From positions 1 through 64,000 of the forward strand of contig JALFVM010000182.1 in assembly GCA_022787145.1 (NCBI GenBank): DNA of 64,000 nucleotides, in the 5' to 3' direction. Under the pieces are notes generated by a model. That model saw only the letters and a program-made list of their open reading frames with translations, did not search any database and was not told the DNA's origin. Of this stretch, positions 16,486-25,755 are shown one piece after another (the stretch's first letter is position 1; each line of letters starts with the position of its first letter). The translations under genes and the position numbers were made by a program. This DNA comes from Lachnospiraceae bacterium (GTDB lineage: Bacteria > Bacillota > Clostridia > Lachnospirales > Lachnospiraceae).

Positions 16486-18189
16486 ATGAATCAAAAGCCA
16501 TTACCGATAGGAATTGACAATTTTGAAAAATTAGTAACACGAGGGTATTACTTTATAGATAAAACGATGCTGATTAAGGAACTTTTGGATAAAAAGGGAG
16601 ATGTGAATCTCTTTACTCGACCACGTCGTTTTGGAAAAACATTAAATATGAGCATGCTGCAGTCTTTCTTTGAATATGCAAGGGACGATAAAGGCGGGAA
16701 AAAGGACAACTCTTATCTGTTTTCCGGACTTCGGATTATGGAGGTTGGGGAACAGTATAGATCTCATATGGGGCAGTATCCAGTGATTAATCTGACCTTA
16801 AAAGGTGGAAAACAGCCGGATTTTGAACTGGCCTACGCCATGCTTAAAAGACAGATTGCAGAGGAATATAAGCGTCATAGGTACATTTTGGACGGAGACA
16901 TACTGGAAGAAGACCGCCAACGTTACTATCAGATTATGGTTGAGAAGGCAGACAGGGAGGCATATGCAGATGCTCTGCAGTTTTTATCCCAGTGCCTGGA
17001 ACGGTATTATGGAAAGAAAGTCATTATCTTGATTGATGAATATGATGTTCCGTTGGAGAATGCATATATCTGTGGGTTTTATGAGGAAATGATTGCTTTT
17101 ATCCGTTCTTTGTTTGAGTCAGCACTTAAGACGAACAGCAGTCTGGAATTTGCAGTTGTTACCGGTTGCCTGAGAATTTCAAAAGAATCTGTTTTTACAG
17201 GCTTGAATAATTTAAAAATTATTTCCATATTAGATGAAAAGTATGATGAATATTTTGGATTTACGGATAGAGAAGTGCAAAAGATTTGTGAAGATTATGA
17301 TATGCAACAGAAGTTTGAAATCTTTAAGGAGTGGTACAATGGATATCTGTTTGGAAATGCCAATGTATATAACCCGTGGAGCGTGATGCAGTTCATGGAT
17401 GATCTTCAGGATAATCCCGATCGGTACCCGAAGGCATATTGGGCAAACACCAGTTCCAACAGTATTGTGCGCAAACTGATTGAAACGGCAGATGAAGACA
17501 CAAAGATGGAGATAGAGGAACTGATTGAAGGCAAGACGATTGAAAAGCCAATCCATGAAGATATTACCTATGATGAGGTATATAAGTCTATGGATAATTT
17601 GTGGAATTTCATGTTCTTTACCGGATATTTCCGCAAAGCAGGAGAACGGATGGATGACAGGACAAAGCAGTTATATGTGGAGCTTACAATACCGAATGAA
17701 GAGGTAAAGTATATTTTCCGCACAAAAATCCTTGGCTGGTTTGATGAAAAGGTAAAAGCCAGAGATCGTTCCAGATTGTTTACTGCACTGGTCAATCTGG
17801 ATGTCGAGGCGGTGGAAGAAGAAATCGTAGATATGCTTCTTGAAACCATTAGTTTTAATGATGCGTATGAAAGCTTTTATCACGGATTTCTTGCAGGAAT
17901 TTTATCTGGCATGAAAGGTTATATTGTAAAGTCAAATCGGGAAGGCGGTACCGGAAGGAGTGACTTGTTTGTAAAACCGGTAACCAGAAGAAAACCGGCT
18001 TACGTATTAGAGTTCAAGGTGGCGGATAAGTTTAGTCAGCTAGACTGCAAGGCAGAGGAAGCATTGCAGCAGATTGAAGAACGGGGATATGCAAGAGAAC
18101 TGGAAGATGACGGTTATGCGGTGGTTTACCGGTATGGAATTGCATTTTGCGGCAAGGACTGCATCGTGAAACTTGAAGAATGCAGGTAA
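16486..18189 (+). CDS. AAA-ATPase-like / PD-(D/E)XK nuclease family protein (copy 1)
   Basis: The 567-residue protein has an N-terminal AAA-ATPase-like domain (about 5-210) opening LPIGIDNFEKLV with a P-loop-like TRPRRFGKT, and a Walker-B-like IILIDEYDVP near residue 180. The C-terminus (about 460-560) has GRSDLF and VLEFK, the pattern of PD-(D/E)XK-type nucleases. Such proteins are expanded in gut Firmicutes and Bacteroidetes; their function is unknown. It lies between inverted repeat arms (16369 and 18300). Paralog at 29937. RBS AAAGGGAG. Confidence 0.85.
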   Translation: MNQKPLPIGIDNFEKLVTRGYYFIDKTMLIKELLDKKGDVNLFTRPRRFGKTLNMSMLQSFFEYARDDKGGKKDNSYLFSGLRIMEVGEQYRSHMGQYPVINLTLKGGKQPDFELAYAMLKRQIAEEYKRHRYILDGDILEEDRQRYYQIMVEKADREAYADALQFLSQCLERYYGKKVIILIDEYDVPLENAYICGFYEEMIAFIRSLFESALKTNSSLEFAVVTGCLRISKESVFTGLNNLKIISILDEKYDEYFGFTDREVQKICEDYDMQQKFEIFKEWYNGYLFGNANVYNPWSVMQFMDDLQDNPDRYPKAYWANTSSNSIVRKLIETADEDTKMEIEELIEGKTIEKPIHEDITYDEVYKSMDNLWNFMFFTGYFRKAGERMDDRTKQLYVELTIPNEEVKYIFRTKILGWFDEKVKARDRSRLFTALVNLDVEAVEEEIVDMLLETISFNDAYESFYHGFLAGILSGMKGYIVKSNREGGTGRSDLFVKPVTRRKPAYVLEFKVADKFSQLDCKAEEALQQIEERGYARELEDDGYAVVYRYGIAFCGKDCIVKLEECR

Positions 18190-18299
18190 AAAAGTTAGAG
18201 GCATAATGGAAGAAAATCAACAGGTTGCCCTTGGAAGCGAGGCTATCGCACTTGATTTGGAAACGTTCTCTTGTGCAAATGCCATATCGGGAATATATA

Positions 18300-18327
18300 G
18301 GACATCGGGAACCGTCCCCTTGTCCGG
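18300..18327 (-). repeat. GACGGTTCT repeat, inverted single arm
   Basis: Reads GGAACCGTCCCCTTGTCCGG on the + strand, the complement of the arm at 16369. It lies 110 bp behind the AAA-ATPase stop. The 18190-18299 stretch between holds no convincing gene. Confidence 0.75.
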
Positions 18328-18336
18328 AAAAAACAG

Positions 18337-18364
18337 GAATAATCCCAGGCTTTTCACATATATT
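18337..18364 (+). promoter_or_regulatory. Candidate sigma-E promoter of spoIIIA
   Basis: GAATAAT, a 13-bp spacer and CATATATT resemble the mother-cell sigma-E consensus. It ends 19 bp before the spoIIIAA ATG, right behind a repeat arm. spoIIIA is sigma-E dependent in Bacillus; the assignment here is by analogy. Confidence 0.45.
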
Positions 18365-18383
18365 CTAACAAAGGGGTGAGAGC

Positions 18384-19346
18384 ATGGACCGAAATCAAAT
18401 CATCTGCCTGTTTTCCCCTCCCATAAGAAAACGGCTGTCTCAGTTATCCATAGACTTTTCAAATCTTTATGAAATCCGGCTGCGGATTCAAGGGCCACTG
18501 CTTTTGGTGTACAGGGGAGAGGAATTCTTTTTGGGGGACGATGGAAAATTATGTCGTGAAGAAAGACAGGCTTATCATGTGAGTGCAAAAGATATTCAGG
18601 AAAGTCTCGAGCATATTGCAGGATATTCCCTGTACGCTTACGAGGATGAAATCCGGCAGGGATTTCTCACGGTACAGGGCGGCCATCGTGTGGGAATTGC
18701 GGGAAAAACAATTCTGGATGGTGAGAAAGTAAAAGGAATCAAACATATTTTCTATATTAATGTGAGACTGGCTCATCAGGTGACAGGATGCGCCGATTTT
18801 GTGATGCCGTACCTGTATCAGGAAAATCGTGTATGCCATACACTGATTATTTCTCCGCCCCGCTGTGGAAAGACAACGCTTCTTCGCGACATGATCCGTC
18901 AGATTTCCAATGGGTTTGGCAGTCATCCGGGGAGGACGGTAGGTGTGGTGGATGAGCGTTCAGAGATTGCCGGCTGTTATCAGGGAATTCCGCAGAATGA
19001 TCTTGGAATCCGGACGGATGTGCTCGATTGCTGCCCAAAGGCGGAAGGGATGATGATGCTCGTTCGCTCGATGTCGCCGAGTGTGGTAGCAGTGGATGAA
19101 ATTGGTGATTATGAAGATATTCGTGCCATCGAGTCAGTCATTCACTGTGGCTGCACATTGATGGCAACGGTGCATGGAGCCTCCATTGATGAAATCAAGC
19201 AGAAACCTTTGCTTCAGAGACTGATGAATGAACGCGTCTTTGAGCGTTACATACTGCTTGCAAAACAGAAAAAAGCAGGTGTGGTACAGACAATTTTTGA
19301 CGAGAGAGGAACCTGCCTCTATCAGGAGAAAGCATGTCTGTGCTGA
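18384..19346 (+). CDS. spoIIIAA: Stage III sporulation protein AA
   Basis: The 320-residue secretion-type ATPase is the energy unit of the SpoIIIA-SpoIIQ channel between mother cell and forespore. The P-loop PPRCGKTTLLRDMIRQIS is near residue 155, followed by Walker-B-like VVAVDEIGDYED near 232. Length is normal. First gene of an eight-gene operon with overlapping or tightly spaced genes. Confidence 0.95.
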   Translation: MDRNQIICLFSPPIRKRLSQLSIDFSNLYEIRLRIQGPLLLVYRGEEFFLGDDGKLCREERQAYHVSAKDIQESLEHIAGYSLYAYEDEIRQGFLTVQGGHRVGIAGKTILDGEKVKGIKHIFYINVRLAHQVTGCADFVMPYLYQENRVCHTLIISPPRCGKTTLLRDMIRQISNGFGSHPGRTVGVVDERSEIAGCYQGIPQNDLGIRTDVLDCCPKAEGMMMLVRSMSPSVVAVDEIGDYEDIRAIESVIHCGCTLMATVHGASIDEIKQKPLLQRLMNERVFERYILLAKQKKAGVVQTIFDERGTCLYQEKACLC

Positions 19347-19858
19347 AAGTCATAGGTTTAATATGCATGATTGCAGGGGGAGCGGGGGCGGGCTATTCCA
19401 TGAGTGTGCAGGTGAGGCGGCGATATCAGCAGCTGCAGGCATTGCAGCGTATGGCCGCCTTCCTCATGGGAGAAATTACATATGCAAACACGCCTTTGCC
19501 GGAGGCATTGAAACATGCAGCAGAGAGAATGGAAGAGCCGTTTGCCGTTTTTTTGAATGAACTGGCAAGAGAAATGATGGAATTTCCGTCCAAAACGTTT
19601 GCGGAACTTTTTTCACAGAAGGTAGATCAATATCTGAAAGAAAGCAGCCTCAATCAAAAAGACCTTGAAATGTTGTGCCATATGGGAGCTTCGCTTGGTT
19701 ATCTCGACCGGGATATGCAGCTTCGGACGCTAAAGCTTTATGAGACGGAACTGCAACAGGAAGTGTTGGCAGCTTATGAAACAATGCCGGGCAGGCAGAA
19801 ATTATATCAAACACTGGGAATCATGGGAGGAATGTTTCTTGTGATTCTGTTTTTATAA
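19334..19858 (+). CDS. spoIIIAB: Stage III sporulation protein AB
   Basis: The 174-residue protein has an N-terminal transmembrane helix (VIGLICMIAGGAGAGYSMS), a long helical middle like type II secretion F proteins, and a C-terminal helix (LGIMGGMFLVILFL). It overlaps spoIIIAA by 13 bp. Part of the mother-cell-side channel. Confidence 0.92.
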   Translation: MSVLKVIGLICMIAGGAGAGYSMSVQVRRRYQQLQALQRMAAFLMGEITYANTPLPEALKHAAERMEEPFAVFLNELAREMMEFPSKTFAELFSQKVDQYLKESSLNQKDLEMLCHMGASLGYLDRDMQLRTLKLYETELQQEVLAAYETMPGRQKLYQTLGIMGGMFLVILFL

Positions 19859-19870
19859 AGGGGGAGGGCC

Positions 19871-20065
19871 GTGGAAGTAAGCATTATTTTTAAAATTGCG
19901 GCTGTGGGCATACTGGTATCCGTGTTAAGCCAGGTGCTCAAGCACAGCGGCCGGGAAGAACAGGCATTTCTGGTAAGTCTGGCGGGTCTGATCATTGTGC
20001 TTTTCTGGATACTTCCTTATATTTATGACCTTTTCGAAACCATCAAAAATCTGTTTATGCTGTGA
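19871..20065 (+). CDS. spoIIIAC: Stage III sporulation protein AC
   Basis: The 64-residue protein has two transmembrane helices and the typical SHSLKHSG-like motif, here LSQVLKHSGREEQAFL. Start is GTG at 19871 behind GGGGGAGGG. Length matches the family. Confidence 0.93.
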   Translation: MEVSIIFKIAAVGILVSVLSQVLKHSGREEQAFLVSLAGLIIVLFWILPYIYDLFETIKNLFML

Positions 20066-20076
20066 GGGAGAGTTTC

Positions 20077-20463
20077 ATGGACATTGTGAAAATTTCCATG
20101 CTGGGAATAGCGGGAGTGTTGTTTGGATTTATGCTGAAGGGAACACGGCCGGAGTATGCTTTTTATGTCAGCTTTGGCGTAGGCATTCTGATTTTGATGG
20201 CGGCTGTCTCAAGGCTGGAATATCTCTACGATTTATTGAAAAAAATGCAGTCCAGTCTTCCGATTGATGATAGCTATATGACAGCTATTTTAAAAATGCT
20301 CGGTATCTCTTATATCGGACAATTTACCTCCGGTATCTGTAAGGACGCCGGATATGGGAATATCGGAAATCAGATTGAGTTGTTTGGAAAGCTTGCTGTG
20401 ATGACGGTAAGCATGCCCATTTTATTGGGACTTCTGGAGGCAGTCAACAGCTTTTTGGGGTGA
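20077..20463 (+). CDS. spoIIIAD: Stage III sporulation protein AD
   Basis: ATG at 20077 follows GAGGGAGAG and gives 128 residues starting MDIVKISMLGIAGVLFGFML. The multi-helix membrane protein contains GICKDAGYGNIGNQIELFGK, a signature of SpoIIIAD. The stop overlaps the spoIIIAE start. Confidence 0.93.
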   Translation: MDIVKISMLGIAGVLFGFMLKGTRPEYAFYVSFGVGILILMAAVSRLEYLYDLLKKMQSSLPIDDSYMTAILKMLGISYIGQFTSGICKDAGYGNIGNQIELFGKLAVMTVSMPILLGLLEAVNSFLG

Positions 20464-21653
20464 AAAGAATGAAAAAATGGAAAAGATACTGCAGAAGAAT
20501 CCTTTTTTGGATTTTATGCGGTATCTTCTTTTTTTGCATCGATTTTGTACAGGCCGAACCACAAGACAAGGAAACCGTGGAGATGATTCCCAAAAAAGAC
20601 TACGAGGATTACAGCAGTGAACTGCTGGGAAAAATGGAGCTGGATGACATACAGGATTTGATGGACGAATTGCTGGGAGACAAATCCTTTCATCTCGGAG
20701 ATGCAATCCGGCAGATGGTTACAGGAGAGCAGCCGTTTTCCAGAGAAATGTTTTTGGAAATCGTATATGAAGCGGTTTTTGGGGAACTTGAGAGACAAAA
20801 GCAGAATATTTTTCAGCTGCTGTTGCTGGTACTGGCGGCTGCTTTTTTTGCAAATTTTGCGAAAGCATTTGAAAAAAGCCAGGTAGGGGAGATCAGCTTT
20901 TATGTGATTTATCTGATTTTGTTTGCTCTTCTTATGAACTTGTTTGGAAGTATGAGCAGCGGTCTGAAAGAAAATCTTTCTTTTTTGGTATCTATGATGA
21001 AAGCAGTTGCGCCGGCGTACTATCTGGCTGTGGCTGCCTCCACAGGGGTGACAACGGCAGCGTTATTCTATCAGATTGTATTGATTTTAATCCTGATGAT
21101 TCAAATTGCGGCAGTCAGCCTTCTGTTGCCCTGTGTGAATCTGTATGTGCTCTTGGAATTCGTCAATCATCTGTCGAAAGAAGAAATGCTTTCAAGACTG
21201 TCGGAACTTTTGAAAATGCTTGTGGAGTGGGCATTAAAAACGATGACTGGTGTGCTGGTTGGCATGCAGGTGGTGCAGAACCTTGTCGCACCGGTGATGG
21301 ATACCTTGAAGCGAAGTGCCATCGGAAAGACAGCGGGAGCAATTCCGGGCGTGGGAAATGCAATCAATTCGGTGACGGAGATTATACTTACCAGCGCAGT
21401 ACTCATTCGCAACAGCCTTGGCGTAGTATTTCTTGTGGCATTTTTGATGTGGGGATTGACGCCGATTTTACGCTACGGAATCAATGGAATTTTGTACAAA
21501 CTTCTGGCCGCCGTTGTACAGCCTGTTTCGGACAAACGAATCGCTGGCTGCATCAATACGATGGGAGAGGGATGTCTGTTATTAATGAAAATTCTGTTTA
21601 CCTCAGAGATACTTTGTATGTTGACCGTGATTGTAGTTGCCGGAACGCGGTAG
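20460..21653 (+). CDS. spoIIIAE: Stage III sporulation protein AE
   Basis: The 397-residue polytopic membrane protein starts with GTG at 20460 (ATG 20469 is possible) and an N-terminal signal-like helix. Landmarks are an acidic segment (MELDDIQDLMDELLGDKSF) and the KRSAIGKTAGAIPGVGNAI loop near residue 285, which is well conserved in SpoIIIAE. Confidence 0.95.
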   Translation: MKRMKKWKRYCRRILFWILCGIFFFCIDFVQAEPQDKETVEMIPKKDYEDYSSELLGKMELDDIQDLMDELLGDKSFHLGDAIRQMVTGEQPFSREMFLEIVYEAVFGELERQKQNIFQLLLLVLAAAFFANFAKAFEKSQVGEISFYVIYLILFALLMNLFGSMSSGLKENLSFLVSMMKAVAPAYYLAVAASTGVTTAALFYQIVLILILMIQIAAVSLLLPCVNLYVLLEFVNHLSKEEMLSRLSELLKMLVEWALKTMTGVLVGMQVVQNLVAPVMDTLKRSAIGKTAGAIPGVGNAINSVTEIILTSAVLIRNSLGVVFLVAFLMWGLTPILRYGINGILYKLLAAVVQPVSDKRIAGCINTMGEGCLLLMKILFTSEILCMLTVIVVAGTR

Positions 21654-21663
21654 GGGAGAGCAA

Positions 21664-21981
21664 ATGGGACTGCAAATTTATGAATGGATGAAAAATCTCG
21701 CTGTTTTTTATATTTTTCTGACGGTTGTGACGCATCTTGTTCCGGATGGCAGGTATGAGGAATATATTCGTTTTTTTATGGGACTTCTTTTGATTCTTCT
21801 GATGATGTCTCCACTGCTCGAAGTGATGAATTTAAAAAGTCAGGTAGAAAGTTTGATTTCGCAGTATGAGATGGAGGAACAGAACCTGGAATTACAAATA
21901 CAGGACTTTTCGCTGGGAGAGTCGTCTTTGGAGGAATATATGAGACAGGAAATATTCGCGGAGGAGGGAGAGACACCGTGA
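21664..21981 (+). CDS. spoIIIAF: Stage III sporulation protein AF
   Basis: The 105-residue protein from ATG 21664 (behind GGGGAGAG) has two N-terminal transmembrane helices and the motif LVPDGRYEEYIRFFMGLLLI, followed by a helical soluble tail. Stop overlaps spoIIIAG. Confidence 0.9.
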   Translation: MGLQIYEWMKNLAVFYIFLTVVTHLVPDGRYEEYIRFFMGLLLILLMMSPLLEVMNLKSQVESLISQYEMEEQNLELQIQDFSLGESSLEEYMRQEIFAEEGETP

Positions 21982-22415
21982 ACTGGCAGGAAGAATCTCA
22001 GCCAAAAGCATCGGAGAGATTTTCTTTAAAAAATATGGGAAAACAGCAGTGGATGGTGCTGATTTTAATCGGGTTGCTGCTGGCAGTCATTGCCATGCCT
22101 GTAAATAAAAAGAATGATTCCGCGTCTGTGTTGTCTGGAGAAGACAACCGTGATATGCAAGAGTCCGACCGTCTGGAGAAAAAATTGGAGCAGCTGCTCG
22201 GTCAGGTCGAGGGGGTGGGAAACGTACAGGTGATGATTTACCCATCTGATACGGAAAGCAGTTGGAGCTCTCCACAGACAGGTGAGACGGTACAGGGCGT
22301 GCTGATTGTGGCAGAAGGCGCAGATGATCCGGTAACTGTTCAGAAGATTCAGGAGTCAGTTATGGCATTATTTCAGGTGGAAGCCCATAAAATTAAAGTA
22401 ATGAAAATGAAGTGA
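21978..22415 (+). CDS. spoIIIAG: Stage III sporulation protein AG
   Basis: The 145-residue protein (GTG start) has one transmembrane helix (QWMVLILIGLLLAVIAMP) and a ring-building domain (QVEGVGNVQVMIYPS...GVLIVAEGADDP). SpoIIIAG forms the large channel ring. Normal length for Clostridia. Confidence 0.92.
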   Translation: MNWQEESQPKASERFSLKNMGKQQWMVLILIGLLLAVIAMPVNKKNDSASVLSGEDNRDMQESDRLEKKLEQLLGQVEGVGNVQVMIYPSDTESSWSSPQTGETVQGVLIVAEGADDPVTVQKIQESVMALFQVEAHKIKVMKMK

Positions 22416-22426
22416 GGAGAGATAAC

Positions 22427-23089
22427 GTGAAACGAATTTTCAAGAAAAATCAAGTAATCATTACTGCTCTGGCCATCATGATTGCTGTGGCCGGATACTT
22501 GAATTTCTCCGATACAGATTTCGGATTTGGCAGTAAGGAGGCAAGTACAGACAGCTCCGGGACGATTGTGGAGGATATCGACAGTCTGGATTATGACATC
22601 AGTGATGAGACAGCATTGCTGGAGGAAAATGCAGCCACAACGGTTACGGACAGTACGTCTGATTCCGAAGACGCGCAGGAGACGGCAACCGATATTCCGG
22701 GGGAAGCGGTACTGACAGGGGCATCTACCTTTGCAGCTCAGGCGAAGGTAAGCAGAGAGCAGGTGCGTTCTCAGAATCGGGAAGAACTGCAAAGTATCAT
22801 TGATAATCCGGATATCTCAGAGGAGCAGAAGCAGCAAGCAGTTGCCACGATGGTGGATATGACAGAGAAAGCGGAAAAGGAAGCGGCAGCCGAACTTTTG
22901 CTGGCAGCCAAAGGCTTTGAAAATTCGGTGGTCAATCTGACCGGAGATTCTGCAGATGTCGTAGTGCCTATGGAAGAGATACCGGATGACAAACGTGCCC
23001 AGATTGAGGATATCGTCAAACGTAAAACAGACATAGCCCCGGAAAATATTGTGATTACATCCCTGAATCAGGCGGCCGAAGAAGAATAA
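22427..23089 (+). CDS. spoIIIAH: Stage III sporulation protein AH
   Basis: GTG at 22427 follows GAGGAGAG. The roughly 220-residue protein has one membrane helix (VIITALAIMIAVAGYLNF), an acidic linker and a C-terminal ring domain (AAAELLLAAKGFENSVVNL). SpoIIIAH binds forespore SpoIIQ across the intermembrane space. Last gene of the operon. Confidence 0.93.
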   Translation: MKRIFKKNQVIITALAIMIAVAGYLNFSDTDFGFGSKEASTDSSGTIVEDIDSLDYDISDETALLEENAATTVTDSTSDSEDAQETATDIPGEAVLTGASTFAAQAKVSREQVRSQNREELQSIIDNPDISEEQKQQAVATMVDMTEKAEKEAAAELLLAAKGFENSVVNLTGDSADVVVPMEEIPDDKRAQIEDIVKRKTDIAPENIVITSLNQAAEEE

Positions 23090-23130
23090 AGAATCATAAT
23101 CGAAATAACGGAATCATAACTTTGGTATAA

Positions 23131-23183
23131 AAAATCGCCCGGACGCAGACAGAAATGCCTGTGAACGGGCGATTGCTCTTTTG
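23131..23183. terminator. Bidirectional terminator between spoIIIAH and prfC
   Basis: AATCGCCCG pairs with CGGGCGATT around a 26-base loop containing a smaller stem; A-rich and T-rich flanks on both sides serve both convergent genes. Confidence 0.75.
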
Positions 23184-23196
23184 TTAGAACATGAGA

Positions 23197-24789
23197 TTAA
23201 GAACGGCTGAATTCGGACAGAACCAGACCATCGTTTCGGTCGAGTGTCATGCCGACGCTCCATGCGTTGACAAACAGCAGAAGTGGATTTCCCTTCAAAT
23301 CTGTTACTTTCTTCATGTCGGAGGTTCCAACAATCTTCTTTACATCAACCTCATCTTTATTCTCAATCCAGCGGATATGCTCGTACGGAAGTTTATCCAG
23401 ACGGATTTCTACGTTATATTCATTTTCCAGACGGTATTTCAGTACATCAAACTGCAAAACACCAACAACACCGACGATGATTTCTTCCATACCGGTATTT
23501 AATTCCTGGAAAATCTGAATCGCACCTTCCTGTGCAATCTGATTGATTCCCTTGATAAACTGTTTTCTCTTCATGGTATCGAGCTGTGTGACTCTGGCAA
23601 AATGCTCCGGCGCGAAGGTCGGGATTCCTTCGTATGCAAACTTTTTGCCAGGAGCGCAGAGCGTATCACCGATGGAGAAAATGCCCGGATCAAAAACACC
23701 GATGATATCACCGGCATATGCCTCATCCACGACATGACGGGATTCTGCCATCATCTGCTGAGGCTGGGACAGGCGCATCTTGCGGTTGCCCTGTACGTGA
23801 TAAACTTCTTTTGAGGCATCAAACTTTCCGGAGCAGATGCGCATGAAGGCGATTCGGTCACGGTGAGCCTTGTTCATGTTTGCCTGGATTTTAAAGACAA
23901 ATGCAGAAAAGTCATCGCTCATCGGATCAATCTCTCCACAGTCGGCGTTGCGTGGAAGCGGAGAAGTTGTCATCTGAAGGAAGTGCTTCAGGAAAGTCTC
24001 CACACCAAAGTTGGTGAGTGCAGAACCGAAGAAGACAGGAGAGAGTTCTCCCTTGCTCACCAGTTCCTGATCAAATTCAGCACTGGCACCGTCCAGAAGT
24101 TCAATCTCCTCAAGCAGAGTATCGCGCTGTTCCTCCGTTACCACATCCAGAAGGTGCGGATCATCAATGTCGATGGTTTCCTCGATTCCTTCCTTTGTAC
24201 CTTTCTGGGTGTCGGAGAAGGTCAGAACCTTTTGTGTATTTCTGTCGTAAACACCGCGGAACTGCTTACCGGAGCCAATTGGCCAGTTTACCGGACAGGT
24301 GGCAATACCAAGCTCTTTTTCAATCTCATCAAGAAGATCAAACGTGTCGTTGGCATCGCGGTCCATTTTGTTGATAAAAGTAAAAATCGGAATGTGGCGC
24401 ATGACACATACTTTAAACAGTTTTCGTGTCTGTGCCTCAACACCTTTGGAACCGTCAATGACCATGACAGCGGAATCGGCTGCCATCAAAGTACGGTAGG
24501 TATCCTCGGAGAAGTCCTGATGTCCCGGGGTGTCCAAAATGTTGATACAGTAATTGTCATAGTGAAACTGCAGTACGGAAGAGGTAACGGAAATACCTCT
24601 TTCCTTTTCAATTTCCATCCAGTCAGATACGGCATGGCGGGCAGTCGCCTTACCCTTTACAGAACCAGCCAGATTGATTGCACCGCCGTAGAGCAGGAAT
24701 TTCTCGGTCAGAGTTGTCTTACCTGCATCGGGGTGAGAGATAATCGCGAAAGTGCGTCGTTTTTCAATTTCCTTTGTATAGTTTGCCAC
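23197..24789 (-). CDS. prfC: Peptide chain release factor 3
   Basis: The translational GTPase RF3 recycles RF1/RF2 from the ribosome. G1 motif SHPDAGKTTLTEKF, G3 DTPGHQDF and G4 FINKMDRD are visible, followed by domain II and III parts (GVVGVLQFDVLKYRLENEY). I take the GTG at 24789 because AGGAGG lies 6 bp upstream of it; an in-frame ATG at 24810 would add 7 residues and place that ribosome site inside the gene. Confidence 0.93.
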   Translation of the reverse strand: MANYTKEIEKRRTFAIISHPDAGKTTLTEKFLLYGGAINLAGSVKGKATARHAVSDWMEIEKERGISVTSSVLQFHYDNYCINILDTPGHQDFSEDTYRTLMAADSAVMVIDGSKGVEAQTRKLFKVCVMRHIPIFTFINKMDRDANDTFDLLDEIEKELGIATCPVNWPIGSGKQFRGVYDRNTQKVLTFSDTQKGTKEGIEETIDIDDPHLLDVVTEEQRDTLLEEIELLDGASAEFDQELVSKGELSPVFFGSALTNFGVETFLKHFLQMTTSPLPRNADCGEIDPMSDDFSAFVFKIQANMNKAHRDRIAFMRICSGKFDASKEVYHVQGNRKMRLSQPQQMMAESRHVVDEAYAGDIIGVFDPGIFSIGDTLCAPGKKFAYEGIPTFAPEHFARVTQLDTMKRKQFIKGINQIAQEGAIQIFQELNTGMEEIIVGVVGVLQFDVLKYRLENEYNVEIRLDKLPYEHIRWIENKDEVDVKKIVGTSDMKKVTDLKGNPLLLFVNAWSVGMTLDRNDGLVLSEFSRS

Positions 24790-24843
24790 AGTCGGCCTCC
24801 TGAATTTCATTTCTTATTATTATAGATTTTATGCAACGCTCCT

Positions 24844-24873
24844 ATTTTAGTATAGGAAGAGGGCGCATGTCAA
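24844..24873 (-). promoter_or_regulatory. Candidate prfC promoter
   Basis: On the minus strand TTGACA (24873-24868), an 18-bp spacer and TAAAAT (24849-24844). It is the only good promoter between prfC and the leucine-rich-repeat gene. Confidence 0.5.
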
Positions 24874-24898
24874 GGGAAAGCGTGCCAGTTGGCGGTTT

Positions 24899-25672
24899 TT
24901 ACAGTTCAAAATCCAGAGTTTTCGGAGCTATATGCTGATGGCGGAAGTTCATCAGATAGCTGATTGTCTCCAAATCCTGTTTTTTTGTAAAATAGGAGAT
25001 GGCTTCATCAAAATGATCATTTAGATAGGCTGTGTAATCATCTTTGACCTGTTCAGACAGGTGAAGAGGATAGCGCAGCCTTTTTAGTACGAGCTGAATC
25101 AGAAATTCAAAGCGTTCCTGGACAATAGCGAAAGAGAAGCATTTGTCGTATTCTGCGAACTGAAATTTCTTGTGCAGAAAGCAATTTCGGAATTGAATGC
25201 CGCTTCCGTGAGTCTGGATGGAGATGATTCGGGCAGGAGTATTCTCAATGCTCTCCTCAAAAAACTCCGGGAAGATCAGGCTGGCAGTTCCCTCCGGGCA
25301 GATATACTCCACAGACAATTCCTCCGGTATTTCCATCAGAATTTCACGCAGGCAGGAGGGACTGTCTTCTGCGGTGGTAACGCAGAGCTTTTGAATATGA
25401 TGGCAGCCGGTGAACGCCCCGGCACCGATATCACGGATGGAGCCTGGAAAAGAAAATTCCGTCAGATGACTGCAGTTGTACAGTGCATATCTTCCAAGGC
25501 GCTGGATAGAGGACGGAAGGGTTAAGTGCGAGATTTCTGTGTTGGCGAAGGCATAGTCACCGATTTCAGATACAGTCATCCCGTCAATTTCCTCCGGTAC
25601 TTCTATCTGTGGCTGAGAATCCGTGTATTTTGTGATGCAGATGGAATTGTTTTTTCTCTCATATTCAAACAT
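24899..25672 (-). CDS. BspA-type leucine-rich repeat protein
   Basis: The 257-residue protein carries LRR_5/BspA-like repeats in the N-terminal half (ISEIGDYAFANTEISHLTLP, IRDIGAGAFTGCHHIQKL). No signal peptide or anchor is seen, so it is probably cytoplasmic. The C-terminal half is helical and charged. Specific function unknown. Confidence 0.75.
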   Translation of the reverse strand: MFEYERKNNSICITKYTDSQPQIEVPEEIDGMTVSEIGDYAFANTEISHLTLPSSIQRLGRYALYNCSHLTEFSFPGSIRDIGAGAFTGCHHIQKLCVTTAEDSPSCLREILMEIPEELSVEYICPEGTASLIFPEFFEESIENTPARIISIQTHGSGIQFRNCFLHKKFQFAEYDKCFSFAIVQERFEFLIQLVLKRLRYPLHLSEQVKDDYTAYLNDHFDEAISYFTKKQDLETISYLMNFRHQHIAPKTLDFEL

Positions 25673-25755
25673 AAGTCAGGCTCCCCTCTTATAAATATCT
25701 TGTTCTATCATAATCGTTTTGCAGCAGAGACGCAAGGGGCAGAAAAAATATATGG

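Noticed and set aside
18173..18379. 68-codon open frame between AAA-ATPase and spoIIIAA
   Set aside because: No family recognised, no ribosome site, and its 3' part is a repeat arm.
23863..24825. 320-codon open frame on the + strand
   Set aside because: Lies entirely antisense to prfC; no ribosome site and no recognisable family.
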